The translations under genes and the position numbers were made by a program. Shown here piece by piece: positions 46,400 to 55,020 of a stretch of 64,000 nucleotides of DNA (within the stretch, counting starts at the first letter, position 1; each line of letters starts with the position of its first letter). The notes beneath the pieces are model-generated. The model made no database searches. It was not told where the DNA came from and saw only the letters and a program-made list of their open reading frames with translations. Origin of the DNA: Acinetobacter pittii ANC 4050 (lineage in GTDB: Bacteria; Pseudomonadota; Gammaproteobacteria; Pseudomonadales; Moraxellaceae); the NCBI RefSeq assembly GCF_000399685.1, contig NZ_KB976987.1, positions 3,143,943-3,207,942 on the forward strand, written 5' to 3'.

Positions 46400-48345
46400 T
46401 GGGTGATATTTATCAATTACTAAAGCCAAAAAAGGGATATGCATATACTAAGGAGCAAATAATTGACGCCTCATTAGTAAATTTACCTATACCTACAGGG
46501 AAAAAGTTAAAAGGTAATTCTAGAATCATTGGTGATGTAGATGAGGAAACCTTCAAAATTATCGTTGATACAATTATTTCTTTATGTTCTAGATTCAATT
46601 TAGAATACCAAGAAATAGCTTATACACTATTAATTTGTTTAGCTGAATCTGGTTTCAATCCAGATGCGGCTGCTGGAACCACAAGTGCATCAGGTCTTGC
46701 TCAATATACAAGATCAACAGCAGATGCTTTTAAATCAAGATCAAAATCAATACTAGGTTTTGAAATAGACATGAGCGGAACAAATGTCTTTGATGCAAAT
46801 ATAGGTTGTCATGGTGTTTTAGTCGCTTTTTTATTTAATAAAAATTTAGCTCTAAAATGGGGTTTTAAACCTGATGATGATAAATATTGGCAATTGATTT
46901 ATATGCTTCATCATGATGGTCCTGGTTATTATGAAGATGACCGAGGAAAAGAAAGAGCATTGAGATTTAAATGGCGAAAAGATGCTGTAGATACTTATGA
47001 GAGAGTTTTTAAGAAAAATTTACTTTTATTAACGACTTTATTAAAACAAAAAGTTGAAACAAAGTTAAAACTTACTGACCATGAGGGTAAAGCAATTGAA
47101 AATAAAAATTATGTTATAGCTACAGTTAAAAGCTCTGATAGAAAAAAACCTACGCATTTGTCAATGAATAGAAATGAAAAGAAAGAGGTAAATGTAGTAT
47201 TTGGAAAAACCAATTCCAATGGTGAGTCATCTCCAGTTCATTCGAGAATTGGAGATGAGATTATTACTCTTTTATTACCTGATAATTTTAAGAATTTAAT
47301 TAATACAAAATCAGCTAGAAATTATGTAGTTAAAAAGGGCGATACTCTAGAAAAGATTGCAAAAAGAAATGGTACTAGTGTCGAGCAGCTTGCCAAGGAT
47401 AATAATTTAAAAGATAAAAATAAAATATCTATTGGGCAACAACTTAAAGTAAACTCTGATGTAAAATATATAGTAAAGCAAGGAGATACTTTAGAAAGTA
47501 TTGCAAAAAGAAATGGTACTACTGTTGAGCAGCTTGCCAAAGATAATAATTTAAAAAATATTAATAGAATAGCCATTGGACAAGAACTTAGAGTACATAA
47601 ATTCCTAAGACATAAACCATCTAATAGTGCTTTAAAGGATATTTTTGGTTCTTTAGGATTAGATAATATAAATTTAGATTTAATAACATTTTCCAAAAAT
47701 CATACAGCTAAGCCTAAAGGCAGTTCTAGTAATACAACTAGTAAAAGTAAATCAAATTTAATAGAGTTGAGAACACCGGTAAGTGCTGAAGCTGTAAAGC
47801 CAAAAAAACAAACTAAACCTGTTATAGAACAAAATAAAACGCAATCAAACGGGAATAATAAGACTGTAAAAGTAGATGTAACAGATGGCATGGCTGTTAT
47901 TTATACATTTCAAGATACTGAATATGGACCACATGATGCACCAAAGGTCGGTTATACAGTTTTTTATGATCACTTAGGTAATAAATTATACAGTTTTAAA
48001 ACTGGTAGTAGAGTATCAAGTAAATCTAAAAAAAATGCAGATGGCCCTTTTAGTGGTTTCTATACATATATTGCTGGAGGAAAGCGAAATAGTAAGTTGG
48101 GAGCTGCCTATGGAACTACAAAAATTATGACCACAGATAGCCGTGCAAGATGGGTACATGGTGGGGGAAGCGGTTTAAGTGATCCATATGCTGAGAAACA
48201 AGGTTGGAGAGTCACTATGGGTTGCACAAGAGCACAAAATATAGATGTTGAAAATTTGGCAAAAAAAATTACAGAATTTAAAAATCAATATCCTAAAATA
48301 AAGATCAAATATATTCGAGATAGTAAAGGAACTTATCCTAAATGA
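46399..48345 (+). CDS. Multidomain T6SS peptidoglycan hydrolase effector (transglycosylase, LysM, YkuD-like)
   Basis: A 648-residue protein without a signal peptide. Residues about 50-215 look like a lysozyme/lytic transglycosylase domain with catalytic Glu83 in LAESGFNPDA and SASGLAQYT. Residues 222-297 form a beta domain (LTDHEGKAIENKNYVI, GKTNSNGESS). Two LysM repeats follow at about 309-351 and 357-399, then a low-complexity linker (430-490). The C-terminus is L,D-transpeptidase (YkuD)-like: HGGGSG at 587-592 and MGCTR with Cys609. It should attack glycan and peptide parts of peptidoglycan in rival cells. The architecture recalls the A. baumannii effector Tse4 as I remember it; I could not verify identity. 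Confidence 0.88.
   Translation: MGDIYQLLKPKKGYAYTKEQIIDASLVNLPIPTGKKLKGNSRIIGDVDEETFKIIVDTIISLCSRFNLEYQEIAYTLLICLAESGFNPDAAAGTTSASGLAQYTRSTADAFKSRSKSILGFEIDMSGTNVFDANIGCHGVLVAFLFNKNLALKWGFKPDDDKYWQLIYMLHHDGPGYYEDDRGKERALRFKWRKDAVDTYERVFKKNLLLLTTLLKQKVETKLKLTDHEGKAIENKNYVIATVKSSDRKKPTHLSMNRNEKKEVNVVFGKTNSNGESSPVHSRIGDEIITLLLPDNFKNLINTKSARNYVVKKGDTLEKIAKRNGTSVEQLAKDNNLKDKNKISIGQQLKVNSDVKYIVKQGDTLESIAKRNGTTVEQLAKDNNLKNINRIAIGQELRVHKFLRHKPSNSALKDIFGSLGLDNINLDLITFSKNHTAKPKGSSSNTTSKSKSNLIELRTPVSAEAVKPKKQTKPVIEQNKTQSNGNNKTVKVDVTDGMAVIYTFQDTEYGPHDAPKVGYTVFYDHLGNKLYSFKTGSRVSSKSKKNADGPFSGFYTYIAGGKRNSKLGAAYGTTKIMTTDSRARWVHGGGSGLSDPYAEKQGWRVTMGCTRAQNIDVENLAKKITEFKNQYPKIKIKYIRDSKGTYPK
47323..47595 (+). 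repeat. Tandem LysM repeat in the effector gene
   Basis: Two LysM units, 47323-47451 and 47467-47595, repeat with a 144-base period. The shared core KGDTLE.IAKRNGT and VEQLAKDNNLK is almost identical at protein and DNA level, pointing to a recent duplication. Confidence 0.85.
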
Positions 48346-49064
48346 AGAAACAACTTAAGTTTATAATTTTTACTTTTCTAATGATTGGTCCAGCAGCTTC
48401 ATATGCTGACTTTGGTTTTATTCAAGATAAGGATGGGTACGTTAATGTACGAGGAAATTCAAGTTTAAATTCTAAAGTTACGTCCAAATTAAATAATAAT
48501 GAAATTGTTTCTTGTGTGATGGATGAAGGGACAAATAATTTTTGTTTAGTTAATGCAAGCAATGGTGTAACTGGATTTGTCTATAAAAATAGAATAAATA
48601 ATTTTAGCGGTTACACTTCTATTAAGCTATCTCAATATTCTAGAGAAAAAGCTGTTTATAATGATAAAAATATAATAGTAGAAGTGTATGCAAAAAAAGC
48701 TATTTTAGATCCTAAACTTTATAAAAATTTTAAAGGTGAATATAAGTATTTTAATGATAAAAAATTCTTTGGTACTGATGGTAGTTTACCTAATAATGAT
48801 TTTTTACAGCTTGATAAAATTATAATTAAGGATAAAGATAAGAAAATCGAAATTGGGAAAAATGATATAGAGCAATACTTTTTTCCTAAAAATGGTATAG
48901 ATGGTGACAAGAACGAGCTTGCTGATTTTAAAATATATTATTTAAATAATAATATTTATATTTTAAATACTTTTAATAATGGTGGTGCAGCAGCTTACAA
49001 TATTGTTTTAAATATAAAAAATGGAAAAGTCATTTCCAATAAAGCTTGGAAGGTTGAAATTTAA
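48342..49064 (+). CDS. Putative periplasmic immunity protein with bacterial SH3 domain
   Basis: A 240-residue exported protein. The signal peptide is MKKQLKFIIFTFLMIGPAASYA with cleavage after SYA; an SH3-like domain follows (DKDGYVNVRGNSSLNSKVTSKL, GFVYKNRI) at about residues 28-80, then a beta-rich domain of unknown type. The start overlaps the effector stop (ATGA), so both are made together. Place, compartment and coupling make it the expected immunity protein protecting the producer's own cell wall. It is very AT-rich and ends at a terminator. Confidence 0.75.
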   Translation: MKKQLKFIIFTFLMIGPAASYADFGFIQDKDGYVNVRGNSSLNSKVTSKLNNNEIVSCVMDEGTNNFCLVNASNGVTGFVYKNRINNFSGYTSIKLSQYSREKAVYNDKNIIVEVYAKKAILDPKLYKNFKGEYKYFNDKKFFGTDGSLPNNDFLQLDKIIIKDKDKKIEIGKNDIEQYFFPKNGIDGDKNELADFKIYYLNNNIYILNTFNNGGAAAYNIVLNIKNGKVISNKAWKVEI

Positions 49065-49100
49065 AAATATTTTCTTTCTTCTACAAAAGCTAATTAATTA

Positions 49101-49130
49101 AAAAAGCCCAACTTAAGTTGGGCTTTTTTT
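49101..49130. terminator. Bidirectional terminator closing the T6SS module
   Basis: A 28-base perfect palindrome (AAAAAGCCCAACTT joined to AAGTTGGGCTTTTT) sits between the immunity gene and the convergent hydrolase gene. Confidence 0.92.
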
Positions 49131-50472
49131 ACGTCTCTACAATTCCTTCTAAATCTTCGAGCGTATAGTTCGGCATATCAATAATATGGGTTTGAATACC
49201 TTCTTGCACATAATCATTAATATGAGGATATAGCCAGCGCGTAATTTGTTCTGCGACACTTGAGTGATACTGAATTTCAAAGTGATTTAAGCCATAAAAC
49301 ACGGCTTTATGAGAGTCTGGAACTTTGAGCTGAAAACGTGGATTTGGGTGTTCACCTAGGGCGCTTTTTACACTTACCAAATAGTCACCAATCACAGTAA
49401 GTGCTTTGTTACGTACTTTTTCAAACTCGAGGGTGCCTGCCACTAAAAAGGTATTGATATGGGAAGGTAGCGGAGCTGGGGCACGATTATCATCCATCAT
49501 GCCAATTCGGGCATCCATATATTCCCAGTCGTCATCACGAACGCTACCGTGGCGTAAGTCTAAAATGCCATTACTACGTATATTAACCAGTTGACCAAGT
49601 AAACCTACGAAGGGGAAAGCCCCAAGTTTGTCTTGTATGGTAAAGCCAAAGCGTTCTAAGACTGCGCCATGATGTGGTGAACCAATGCAGACTAGATTCT
49701 CGACCATATGAATCCATTGATACATATTTTGTTTACCATAAAACAAGGCACTACGAGAAACCAATCCGCCCATACTATGGCCAATGATATCAATACTGGT
49801 AATTCTTGGATTACGTTGTACCAAATCTTCTAATAAATTTGAAAAACTGCGTCCATTGGCTGAAATACGTCGACCTGTATTGTAATTTAAATACAGCATG
49901 GTGTTATGGTCACGCTGGGCTAATAGGCGCTCCCCAATACCGCCATAATGCGCATTTGACCAAGTAAGATGGTTCATACACAAACCATGAGCCAAAATCA
50001 CGATACGACCTGCGAGTTCCCCTTGCTGAATTGCACCGTAGTGATCGTATAGCACCATGGGTAAGGCGAGGGGGCTGTGCTGTTTGAGTAGATAATCCCC
50101 AAAAATCCCATTCAAAATTCCAACCAAAAAATGTAGGCTTGGGGTGAGTGGTTTTTCGTGAAGTGTAGGATATTTTTCAATAATATGACGTAAGCTTGGC
50201 GCTAAAAAACAGCTACCGTATTTTTGTAAAGCGCCATAAGAAAGCTGATATGCCTTTTGCACAAATGGTCGTTTTTGAAAGTTTTTAGCATTTTGTGTGC
50301 TCACACCAAAAGCATTTTTTAATACTTCAATATTAATAACTTGAATTAATTCATGTACACCATTTAAGCTGGTACTGAACAGTTGAGCTAAACCTTCTAA
50401 TACGTCTGCCTGACTAGGTGGCGTACGATCCCATTTACAATAAGTTTCATGTAGTGGTGTTAAGCTCGGCAT
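49129..50472 (-). CDS. PGAP1-like alpha/beta hydrolase (putative lipase)
   Basis: A 447-residue hydrolase. It has the oxyanion segment VILAHGLCMNHLTW, the nucleophile elbow DIIGHSMGGLVSRS and a plausible catalytic histidine near the C-terminus (GLNHFEIQYH). No signal peptide is visible. The N-terminal 150 residues are helical and not recognised. It converges on the T6SS module but is of normal base composition, so I treat it as a core gene rather than as cargo. Confidence 0.82.
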   Translation of the reverse strand: MPSLTPLHETYCKWDRTPPSQADVLEGLAQLFSTSLNGVHELIQVINIEVLKNAFGVSTQNAKNFQKRPFVQKAYQLSYGALQKYGSCFLAPSLRHIIEKYPTLHEKPLTPSLHFLVGILNGIFGDYLLKQHSPLALPMVLYDHYGAIQQGELAGRIVILAHGLCMNHLTWSNAHYGGIGERLLAQRDHNTMLYLNYNTGRRISANGRSFSNLLEDLVQRNPRITSIDIIGHSMGGLVSRSALFYGKQNMYQWIHMVENLVCIGSPHHGAVLERFGFTIQDKLGAFPFVGLLGQLVNIRSNGILDLRHGSVRDDDWEYMDARIGMMDDNRAPAPLPSHINTFLVAGTLEFEKVRNKALTVIGDYLVSVKSALGEHPNPRFQLKVPDSHKAVFYGLNHFEIQYHSSVAEQITRWLYPHINDYVQEGIQTHIIDMPNYTLEDLEGIVET

Positions 50473-50682
50473 ATCTTTTCCCCATGTACGTTATAACCGA
50501 CGTTTTAAGCTGTACTTTTTATCAACGGCAGTAAACGTTTCCATCTTAGTAGTTTAAATAACACATGTTTTTAAAATACTGATGAATGGTTAGTTGAGTA
50601 GTTTTTCTTGTCTGACAATAGTGTTTTTATATACAAACTGAGAACAAAAATGTGATTTTATTCTCAATTTAGAGGGAAATAT

Positions 50683-51264
50683 ATGAATATTATCTACCTC
50701 CATGGCTTTAATAGTAGCTCTCTTTCAATTAAGGGGCTAAGCCTTAAGCAGTATTGTAGCGAATTGGGCATAAATGTGCATTTACCAGACCTAAATAGAT
50801 CTCCCGATCTAGTGGTAGAGCAAGTTTCAACACTTATTGAATCTTTACAAGACGTGGCTTTAGTCGGTAGTAGCCTCGGCGGGTTTTTTGCGACATATTT
50901 TGTCGCGAAATATAATATTCCGGCTGTACTGATTAATCCTGCTATGCAACCATGGAAGCTGTTTGATGAGTTATTTCAAGTTGAAAGCATGCCCTATGTG
51001 GTGAATGATCAATGGTCAATTGACCATATTCAGTTACGACAGTTACAACAACTTGAACTGAAACAACCTGAAAATGCTGACAAAATACTCGTCTTGTTGC
51101 AACAAGGCGACGAAATTTTGGATTATCGTCAAGCACAACGCTATTATAGTGCTGCAACGCCATCCTCATTGATTTTGACGGATGCTCATGGCAATCATGC
51201 TATGGAAGATTTTGAAGAAAAATTACCGTTAGTGATCGAATTCTTTGCGCACACCATCAAATAA
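50683..51264 (+). CDS. yqiA: YqiA/YcfP family esterase
   Basis: A 193-residue alpha/beta hydrolase. It starts MNIIYLHGFNSSSLS, has the nucleophile elbow VGSSLGGFFATY, VLINPAMQPW after it, and a C-terminal TDAHGNHAMEDF with the catalytic histidine. The gene sits directly upstream of parE, the same neighbourhood as in E. coli. The natural substrate is unknown. The gap 50473-50682 has no feature I can name apart from AGAGGGAAAT before the start. Confidence 0.9.
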   Translation: MNIIYLHGFNSSSLSIKGLSLKQYCSELGINVHLPDLNRSPDLVVEQVSTLIESLQDVALVGSSLGGFFATYFVAKYNIPAVLINPAMQPWKLFDELFQVESMPYVVNDQWSIDHIQLRQLQQLELKQPENADKILVLLQQGDEILDYRQAQRYYSAATPSSLILTDAHGNHAMEDFEEKLPLVIEFFAHTIK

Positions 51265-51278
51265 GGAAAACGTACAAC

Positions 51279-53162
51279 GTGACACAATATACGGCTCAAT
51301 CGCTTGAAGTCCTTTCTGGTTTAGACCCTGTTCGTCGTCGTCCAGGGATGTATACCGATACGACTCGACCTAACCATTTAGCCCAAGAAGTGATTGATAA
51401 TGCTGTTGATGAAGCATTAGCTGGTCATGCCGACAAAATCTGTGTCACGGTTTATAAAGATGGTTCATTGTCAGTTGAAGATAATGGTCGTGGTATGCCG
51501 GTCGATATTCACCCTGAATATGGCCAAAGTGGTATCGAAATCATTTTGACCAAGCTGCATGCCGGTGGTAAATTCAGTACCGATAATTACCAATTTTCAG
51601 GTGGTTTACATGGGGTGGGAATTTCAGTTGTAAACGCTTTATCAACACGTGTTGAGGTCGAAGTTCAACGTCAGGGTAACCTATACCAAATGGCTTTTGA
51701 ACAAGGTGAACCAGTAGCGCCTTTAGCCGTTCTCGAAGGTAAAGCACCAAAACGCGCGACAGGAACAACGGTACATTTTTGGCCAGAAGCGAAATATTTT
51801 GATAGTCCAAAATTTGCTTTAAAAGCCCTTAAACACAATTTAAAAGCCAAAGCTGTGTTAGCGGCTGGCTTAAAAATTATCTATATCGATCAAATTAACG
51901 ATGAAAAAATCGAATGGCAATTTGAAAATGGCCTCGTCGATTATTTGATGGATGAGTTGCAAGATCGCGAAATCTTGCCAAATCCTGCTTTTGTGAGCAG
52001 CGGTCAAGCAGATCGTGCGGCATGTGAATTTGCAATTTGTTGGAATGTAGAAGGCGGTGAGCAGGTTCAAGAAAGTTATGTCAACCTGATTCCAACCGCG
52101 CAAGGCGGTACTCATGTGAACGGTTTACGCTCAGGTGTAACTGAGGCGTTACGTGAGTTCTGTGAGCTGCGCAACCTGTTGCCACGAAACCTTAAACTTT
52201 CGGCAGAAGATGTTTGGGATGGCGTGAACTATATTTTATCGCTCAAGTTCCAAGAGCCGCAGTTTTCAGGTCAAACCAAAGAGCGTCTTTCTAGTCGAGA
52301 AGCATCCAATATTGTTTTAAATATTGCTAAAGACGCGTTTGCGCTCTGGTTAAACCAACATGCTGAAATTGCCATGCAACTGGCAGAAATGGCGATTTCT
52401 AAAGCAGGCCGTCGTTTAAAAGCAGCAAAGAAAGTCGAGCGTAAAAAGATTGTTTCTGGCCCTGCTTTACCGGGTAAATTGGCGGACTGTGTCGGTCAAA
52501 CGCGTGAGGACAGTGAACTGTTTATTGTCGAGGGTGACTCTGCGGGCGGTAGTGCCAAGCAAGCCCGTGATAAAAACTTTCAGGCCATCATGCCAATTCG
52601 TGGAAAAATCTTAAATACGTGGGAAGTTTCTTCAGATGAAGTCTTGGCTTCTCAAGAAGTTCACGATATTGCAATTGCGATTGGTGTAGATCCGGGCAGT
52701 GATGATTTATCTGAACTACGTTACGGCAAAATCTGTATTTTGGCCGATGCGGACTCGGACGGCTTACACATTGCGACTTTGCTTTGCGCTTTATTTGTTA
52801 AACACTTTCCAGCATTGGTTGAAGAAGGACATTTGTATGTGGCAATGCCACCATTGTTCCGTATCGACATTGGCAAAGATGTCCATTACGCGCTTGATGA
52901 TGATGAACTTGAAACTATTTTGAAAAATATTAAAGGTAATCGTAATCCGCAAATTACCCGATTCAAAGGATTGGGTGAGATGAACGCGATTCAACTACGT
53001 GAAACCACGATGGATCCTAATACACGCCGCTTGGTTCAATTAGATCTTGATGATGCCCATTTTACAGCAGGTTTACTCGACAAATTACTTGCGAAAAAAC
53101 GTTCGGCAGATCGTAAGCAGTGGCTTGAGCAGAAGGGTAACTTGGCTGATATCACTGTTTAA
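51279..53162 (+). CDS. parE: DNA topoisomerase IV subunit B
   Basis: The ATPase subunit of topoisomerase IV, which decatenates daughter chromosomes. The 627-residue protein has the N-terminal RRRPGMYTDT, the GHKL ATP site with DNAVDEAL and EDNGRGMPVD, GGLHGVGISVVNALS, and the TOPRIM signature VEGDSAGGSAKQARD followed by LADADSDGLHIA. The length and sequence fit ParE rather than GyrB, which is longer. Translation starts at GTG 51279 with AAGGAAA upstream, 14 bases after yqiA. Confidence 0.96.
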   Translation: MTQYTAQSLEVLSGLDPVRRRPGMYTDTTRPNHLAQEVIDNAVDEALAGHADKICVTVYKDGSLSVEDNGRGMPVDIHPEYGQSGIEIILTKLHAGGKFSTDNYQFSGGLHGVGISVVNALSTRVEVEVQRQGNLYQMAFEQGEPVAPLAVLEGKAPKRATGTTVHFWPEAKYFDSPKFALKALKHNLKAKAVLAAGLKIIYIDQINDEKIEWQFENGLVDYLMDELQDREILPNPAFVSSGQADRAACEFAICWNVEGGEQVQESYVNLIPTAQGGTHVNGLRSGVTEALREFCELRNLLPRNLKLSAEDVWDGVNYILSLKFQEPQFSGQTKERLSSREASNIVLNIAKDAFALWLNQHAEIAMQLAEMAISKAGRRLKAAKKVERKKIVSGPALPGKLADCVGQTREDSELFIVEGDSAGGSAKQARDKNFQAIMPIRGKILNTWEVSSDEVLASQEVHDIAIAIGVDPGSDDLSELRYGKICILADADSDGLHIATLLCALFVKHFPALVEEGHLYVAMPPLFRIDIGKDVHYALDDDELETILKNIKGNRNPQITRFKGLGEMNAIQLRETTMDPNTRRLVQLDLDDAHFTAGLLDKLLAKKRSADRKQWLEQKGNLADITV

Positions 53163-53168
53163 TTAAAG

Positions 53169-53204
53169 GGTGCAGGATAATTTTTTATAAAATTATCCTG
53201 CACC
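53169..53204 (+). terminator. Strong hairpin after parE
   Basis: A 16-bp perfect stem (53169-53184 with 53189-53204, outer bases GGTGCAGGAT) and loop TTAT. There is no T-run after it, but internal T residues and high stability suggest it ends or protects the parE transcript. Confidence 0.6.
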
Positions 53205-53259
53205 TGACAACTCATATAATTTATTTCAAATAACTAATTTATAAGTAGTTTTTCTGATT

Positions 53260-53420
53260 TTAGGCATATCCTTTATCTTTTGATGGCCATACTTCTAAAA
53301 AAGCTGTCTGATTCTGTTCTTTAAAGAACAAATGTTTTCCTTTGACGGTTGTTTATCCCCTCTGCTGCTAACCATACACTTCATATAAATCATCGTTATG
53401 GTGTTTCAGTCATCTCAGTT
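53260..53420 (-). pseudogene. Possible decayed gene fragment
   Basis: On the minus strand a frame reads TTVKGKHLFFKEQNQ then TAFLEVWPSKDKGYA and a stop at 53260-53262, which looks protein-like. It is interrupted upstream by in-frame stops, beyond which HNDDLYEVYG continues. I do not recognise the family. It lies in the 459-base gap between parE and an SDR gene and may be a relic of a deleted gene, or chance. Confidence 0.3.
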
Positions 53421-53429
53421 TTTCCATGA

Positions 53430-53528
53430 ATTTATGTAATTAATTTGCAAAACGTATTGGAACAGGATGAAAGGGAATTTAGTAATACTTTAGCTCTCTT
53501 TACATCTTATGTGGTGACTCATCGCTAA
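53430..53528 (+). pseudogene. Possible C-terminal coding remnant
   Basis: A 32-codon open stretch reads NVLEQDEREFSNTLALFTSY and ends VVTHR-stop at 53526-53528, directly after a TGA. It has the composition of a real helical C-terminus but no start or ribosome binding site. It may be a remnant of the gene once next to parE. Nothing else is recognisable up to the SDR Shine-Dalgarno. Confidence 0.25.
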
Positions 53529-53621
53529 TAGGTCCTTGATCAGAAATTGGCTAAATCTGGTATAGCCAAAGAATGATTAAAGCGCCTGCACACCATCTTT
53601 AAATATGAAAAGGAAAAAGCT

Positions 53622-54416
53622 ATGGATCTCCAACTGAAAGGTAAAACAGCTATTGTAACTGCGGCAACAGCAGGCATCGGTCTAGCAATTGCCAAAACTC
53701 TAGTTAAAGAAGGAACTGATGTCATCATTACGGGCCGTACCCAAGACAAATTGGCGGCAGCGATAGCCGAGATAGAAGCAAATGCTCCCTTGGGCAAAGT
53801 ACATGGGTTTTTAGCTGATCTTAGTACATCAGAGGGAGTTGAGACATTAATTTCACAACATCCTTACACCGATATTTTGGTAAATAACTTAGGATATTAT
53901 GAAGCTAAACCATTTACTGAGATTACAGACGAAGACTGGTGGCATATGCTTAATGTGAATGTTATGTCAGGTGTGCGCTTATCTCGTCACTACTTTCCAA
54001 AAATGTTAGAAAATAATTGGGGAAGAGTGATTTTTATGTCGAGTGAGGTAGGAGCATTCACACCACCAGATATGGTGCATTATGGCGTAAGTAAATCTGC
54101 TCTATTGGCTGTATCACGTGGAATGGCCGAGTTAACAAAAGGCACAGGAGTTACGGTGAACAGCGTACTCCCTTCTGCAACACGTTCCGAAGGTATCATG
54201 GACTATTTGCGTCAAACTGCTCCTCGTCCCGACATGACAGATCAACAAATTGAAGCACATTTTTTTGAGACATATCGTCCAAGCTCATTGATTGCAAGAA
54301 TGATTGAAGCTGATGAAATTGCATCCATGGTTGCGTTATTAGCAAGTCCTTTGGGATCAGCATCTAATGGGGCAGCAGTTCGTGTTGAAGGCGGGACCTT
54401 CCGTTCTATTCTGTAA
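53622..54416 (+). CDS. Short-chain dehydrogenase/reductase
   Basis: A 264-residue classical SDR. The cofactor motif is TAATAGIGLA, slightly altered from TGxxxGIG; NNLG replaces NNAG; the catalytic Ser, Tyr and Lys are in MSSEVG and YGVSKSAL. The arginine in ITGRTQDKL after strand two suggests NADPH preference. AAGGAAAAAGCT before the ATG is a good ribosome binding site. Substrate is unknown. It stands alone between parE and the purine genes and is flanked by possible gene remnants. Confidence 0.88.
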   Translation: MDLQLKGKTAIVTAATAGIGLAIAKTLVKEGTDVIITGRTQDKLAAAIAEIEANAPLGKVHGFLADLSTSEGVETLISQHPYTDILVNNLGYYEAKPFTEITDEDWWHMLNVNVMSGVRLSRHYFPKMLENNWGRVIFMSSEVGAFTPPDMVHYGVSKSALLAVSRGMAELTKGTGVTVNSVLPSATRSEGIMDYLRQTAPRPDMTDQQIEAHFFETYRPSSLIARMIEADEIASMVALLASPLGSASNGAAVRVEGGTFRSIL

Positions 54417-54519
54417 TACTCAAAGCTTAGGTTGGCGTTTGAAGTGCACGACTCTGTTCTTACGCGACCATTGGCATTTTGATCACTAAATTAAAATAGA
54501 CAGATTTGTCTATTTTAAT

Positions 54520-55020
54520 TTAGACAGTAATTTTTATAGCTTCTGGAAATTGAAAAACATCACAATTTGCGCCGTTACCAATTCGGTCTACCACTGCAAA
54601 ATCACTTGGTGCCTCAAAGGTAAGCAAAGGATGATGCCATGTGCCTGCCCGATAATTGATACTTTGCTTACCGTCTGAGATAAAAGCACATAGCTTTGAA
54701 ATATCGGGAGTATTTTCGTCTAAAGCGGGTGCCACAATAATTAAAAAATTTTGTTGTTGTAATGGGATAAATGCTTGAGAGCCTTTCGGATGACGCTCCA
54801 ACATTGAAATTTCCAGAGGTAGTACACTGGCTTTAATATTACGGAAAATACTAATTCCTACTTTTGCTGCTCCCTCAATTTCAGTTTCAACGAGCGCATG
54901 GTAGCGCTCGGTGTGGGCATCATTAATATGAAAAAAGTCATGCCCATCACAACAAATAACTTCTCCGAAGGGCTGAAAATTTTCAATTGTTAAAGGCTGA
55001 ATTTGAATATTATTCATCAT
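54520..55020 (-). CDS. allA: Ureidoglycolate lyase
   Basis: Last step of urate breakdown here: (S)-ureidoglycolate to glyoxylate and urea. The 166-residue cupin-like protein has IQPLTIENFQPFGEVI at the N-terminus, the conserved ERHPKGSQAFIPL and the late YRAGTWHHPLLTF. The start at 55020 overlaps the alc stop (ATGATG), so it is translated with allantoicase, which makes its substrate. Confidence 0.93.
   Translation of the reverse strand: MMNNIQIQPLTIENFQPFGEVICCDGHDFFHINDAHTERYHALVETEIEGAAKVGISIFRNIKASVLPLEISMLERHPKGSQAFIPLQQQNFLIIVAPALDENTPDISKLCAFISDGKQSINYRAGTWHHPLLTFEAPSDFAVVDRIGNGANCDVFQFPEAIKITV

Noticed and set aside
49129..50472. The PGAP1-like hydrolase as a T6SS lipase effector
   Set aside because: It is on the opposite strand behind a strong bidirectional terminator, has ordinary base composition, and has no adjacent immunity gene.
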